A DNA stretch of 9,459 nucleotides from JAAAPF01 sp046541805 (GTDB lineage Bacteria > Pseudomonadota > Alphaproteobacteria > Geminicoccales > Geminicoccaceae): positions 1-9,459 of the forward strand of contig JBKHCM010000127.1 in assembly GCA_046541805.1 (NCBI GenBank), in the 5' to 3' direction. Shown here piece by piece: positions 7,995-9,459 of the stretch. The first letter of the stretch is position 1. Each line of letters starts with the position of its first letter. The position numbers were made by a program, and so were the translations under genes. The notes under the pieces were generated by a model. That model had not been told where the DNA came from. It did no database searches and worked only from the letters and a program-made list of their open reading frames with translations.

Positions 7995-8486
7995 ATGAGC
8001 CGTTTGGACACCAACATCGCGCGTCTGGTCGCCCAGCGGGCCTGTCTCGATGCCCTGGCGGACGCGCTCGCCGAGGTGTCGGGGCCGGTGGTCGAGCTCG
8101 GGCTCGGCAACGGCCGCACCTTCGATCACCTGCGCGAGCGGCTGCCGGAGCGCGAGATCTTCGTCTTCGAGCGGCAGCCGGCGGCGCATCCCGACTGTTG
8201 GCCCGATCCCGCGCACCTGATCGAGGGCGACTTCTACGACACGCTGCCGAACGCGCTCGACCGCCTGCCGGCGCCGGCGGCGCTGGTGCACGCCGACATC
8301 GGCACCGGCGATGCGGCGCGCAACGCCCGGCTCGCCGGCTGGCTCGCCGGCGTCCTTCCGCCCCTGGTCACGCCCGGCGGCTACGTCGCCTCGGATCAGG
8401 CGCTCGACGATCCGCGCCTGACGCCGCTGCCGTTGCCGGCGGCGGTGCCGGCGGCGCGCTATCACCTCTACCGCCGGGCGGCTTGA
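7995..8486 (+). CDS. Small class I SAM-dependent methyltransferase
   Basis: This 163-residue protein has a compact Rossmann methyltransferase fold. Motif I is VVELGLGNG (32-40), followed by RTFDHLRERLP. An acidic residue at the end of strand 2 (FVFERQ, Glu59) is placed to bind the SAM ribose. GDFYDTLP (78-85), ALVHADIGTGD (96-106) and a PGGYVASDQ turn (127-135) correspond to the later strands. The protein ends PAARYHLYRRA. The layout LDTNIARL, LGLGNGRTFDHLRERLP, AHPDC and HADIGTGDAA fits a family of short, functionally uncharacterised alphaproteobacterial methyltransferases (I suspect the Pfam Methyltransf_17 group). The substrate is unknown, and there is no added substrate-recognition domain. 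It is followed six bases later by the MBL-fold gene and is probably co-transcribed with it. Confidence 0.85.
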   Translation: MSRLDTNIARLVAQRACLDALADALAEVSGPVVELGLGNGRTFDHLRERLPEREIFVFERQPAAHPDCWPDPAHLIEGDFYDTLPNALDRLPAPAALVHADIGTGDAARNARLAGWLAGVLPPLVTPGGYVASDQALDDPRLTPLPLPAAVPAARYHLYRRAA

Positions 8487-8492
8487 GGGGTG

Positions 8493-9344
8493 ATGACGAC
8501 GGCCCCCACGGCCGGCGGCCCGGACTTCACCATCCGCTTTTGGGGGGTGCGCGGCACGGTGGCGACGCCGGGCCCCGACACGGTGCGCTACGGCGGCAAC
8601 ACCGCGTGCATCGAGGTGCGCTGCGGCGGCCAGCGGCTGGTCTTCGACGTCGGCACCGGCGCGCGGGTGCTCGGCAAGCACGTCGAGCACGAGGGGCCGT
8701 GCGAGGCGCACATCTTCCTCACCCACACCCATCTCGACCACGTCGTCGGCTTTCCGTTCTTCCGTCCGGCGTATTGTGCCAGTAACCGCTTTCACGTCTG
8801 GGCCGGGCATCTGCGCCGGCAGGGCCTGACCCTGGCCGGCACACTCGCCGATCTGATGCGCAAGCCGCTCTTTCCCGTGCCGCTCGACGTCATGCAGGCG
8901 GCGCGCGAGTTCCACGACTTCGACGCCGGCGCCAGGCTCGAGCTCGCCTCGGGTCTCGCCATCCGCACCGCGCCCTTGAACCACCCCGGCGGGGCGACGG
9001 GCTATCGGGTCGACTACGACGGGCGCTCCTTCGCGCTGGTGACCGACACCGAGCACACGCCGGGCGCCCCCGACGGCAACGTCCTCGGGTTGATCGAGGG
9101 CTGCGACGTGGTCGTCTACGACGCCACCTACACCGACGAGAGCTTCGCGCGCTTCAAGGGCTGGGGGCATTCGACCTGGCAGGAGGGGCTCAGGGTGTGC
9201 GAGGCCGCCGGCGCCGGCCGGCTGGTCACCTTTCACCACGACCCCGACGCCGACGACGCCGCGCTCGCGCGCATCGACGCCGCCCTCGCCGAGCGCCGCC
9301 CCGGCTCCTGCGTCGCCGCCGAGGGGCTGGTGCTCGAGACGTGA
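8493..9344 (+). CDS. MBL-fold metal-dependent hydrolase
   Basis: This 283-residue metallo-beta-lactamase-fold protein has a complete metal-binding set. HTHLDH (78-83) supplies the first three or four ligands, His164 lies in LNHPGG, Asp185 in LVTDTEH, and His226 in GWGHSTWQEG; FHHDP (247-251) is near the end. It opens with TIRFWGVRGTVATPGPDTVRYGGNT, the usual start of the cyclic-phosphodiesterase/RNase Z-like branch that includes PhnP-like enzymes. A phosphodiester or cyclic nucleotide substrate is therefore plausible but not shown. No signal peptide or membrane segment is visible. The start is ambiguous between GTG 8490 and ATG 8493, which differ by one residue; ATG is preferred. The GAGG at 8485-8488 overlaps the methyltransferase stop, so coupled translation is likely. 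Confidence 0.88.
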   Translation: MTTAPTAGGPDFTIRFWGVRGTVATPGPDTVRYGGNTACIEVRCGGQRLVFDVGTGARVLGKHVEHEGPCEAHIFLTHTHLDHVVGFPFFRPAYCASNRFHVWAGHLRRQGLTLAGTLADLMRKPLFPVPLDVMQAAREFHDFDAGARLELASGLAIRTAPLNHPGGATGYRVDYDGRSFALVTDTEHTPGAPDGNVLGLIEGCDVVVYDATYTDESFARFKGWGHSTWQEGLRVCEAAGAGRLVTFHHDPDADDAALARIDAALAERRPGSCVAAEGLVLET

Positions 9345-9459
9345 GCCGGCTCGCCAAGGCGCGGCGCCGTGCCCGCGTCCGTGGCCTGCAGCGCCGCATC
9401 GCCCGCGGGGTCGAGCCCGCCGGCACGTTCATCCCGCACCGTCGGCCGCCCGCGCCGCC
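9341..9459 (+). CDS. Possible downstream gene, 5' end only (truncated by window)
   Basis: GTG 9341 overlaps the stop of the MBL-fold gene as GTGA, and the frame stays open to the window edge for 39 codons. The product begins MSRLAKARRRARVRGLQRRIARG and is strongly basic. The overlap fits translational coupling in the same operon. No family is recognised, and in DNA this GC-rich a 39-codon open frame has little weight by itself. Confidence 0.35.
   Translation, partial: MSRLAKARRRARVRGLQRRIARGVEPAGTFIPHRRPPAP

Overview
The window is very GC-rich, densely coding DNA (third codon positions almost all G or C) that reads as part of an alphaproteobacterial chromosome. The order fliH-fliN-flbD-flhA-flhF-flhG and the FlbD-type sigma-54 activator are typical of alphaproteobacteria with polar flagella. 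I would guess a Rhodospirillales-like or similar high-GC lineage, but the genus cannot be fixed from this sequence.

Region 1 (1-4003) is an intact, tightly packed flagellar operon on the + strand. It holds the 3' end of fliH (export ATPase regulator), fliN (C-ring/switch protein), flbD (sigma-54 enhancer-binding activator of late flagellar genes) and flhA (export gate). The genes overlap or are separated by fewer than 20 bases, so one transcript is likely.

Region 2 (4004-6274) is the same operon in a damaged state. About 570 bases between flhA and flhF hold a decayed, internally deleted IS110-family transposase remnant on the - strand, followed by a perfect 13-bp hairpin directly in front of flhF. 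flhF is open but has a degenerate GTPase motif II. flhG (MinD/FleN-like ATPase, the partner that counts flagella) begins by a 4-base overlap with flhF. It carries an in-frame TAG at codon 35 and, near 6000-6050, a frame change with apparent loss of the middle of the protein. Its 3' end runs into the end of the convergent next gene. The polar placement/number module therefore looks eroded while the structural and export genes are intact.

Region 3 (6223-9459) is unrelated to flagella. A YwrD-type gamma-glutamyltransferase is on the - strand. A divergent ~176-bp intergenic region carries a Crp-like palindrome. A + strand operon follows: a small class I SAM-dependent methyltransferase, an MBL-fold metal-dependent hydrolase, and the 5' end of a further possible gene that starts by GTGA overlap and leaves the window.

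I did not find a convincing new multi-gene system. The most informative features are the double lesion in flhG, the IS110 remnant and hairpin placed before flhF, and the methyltransferase/MBL gene pair.
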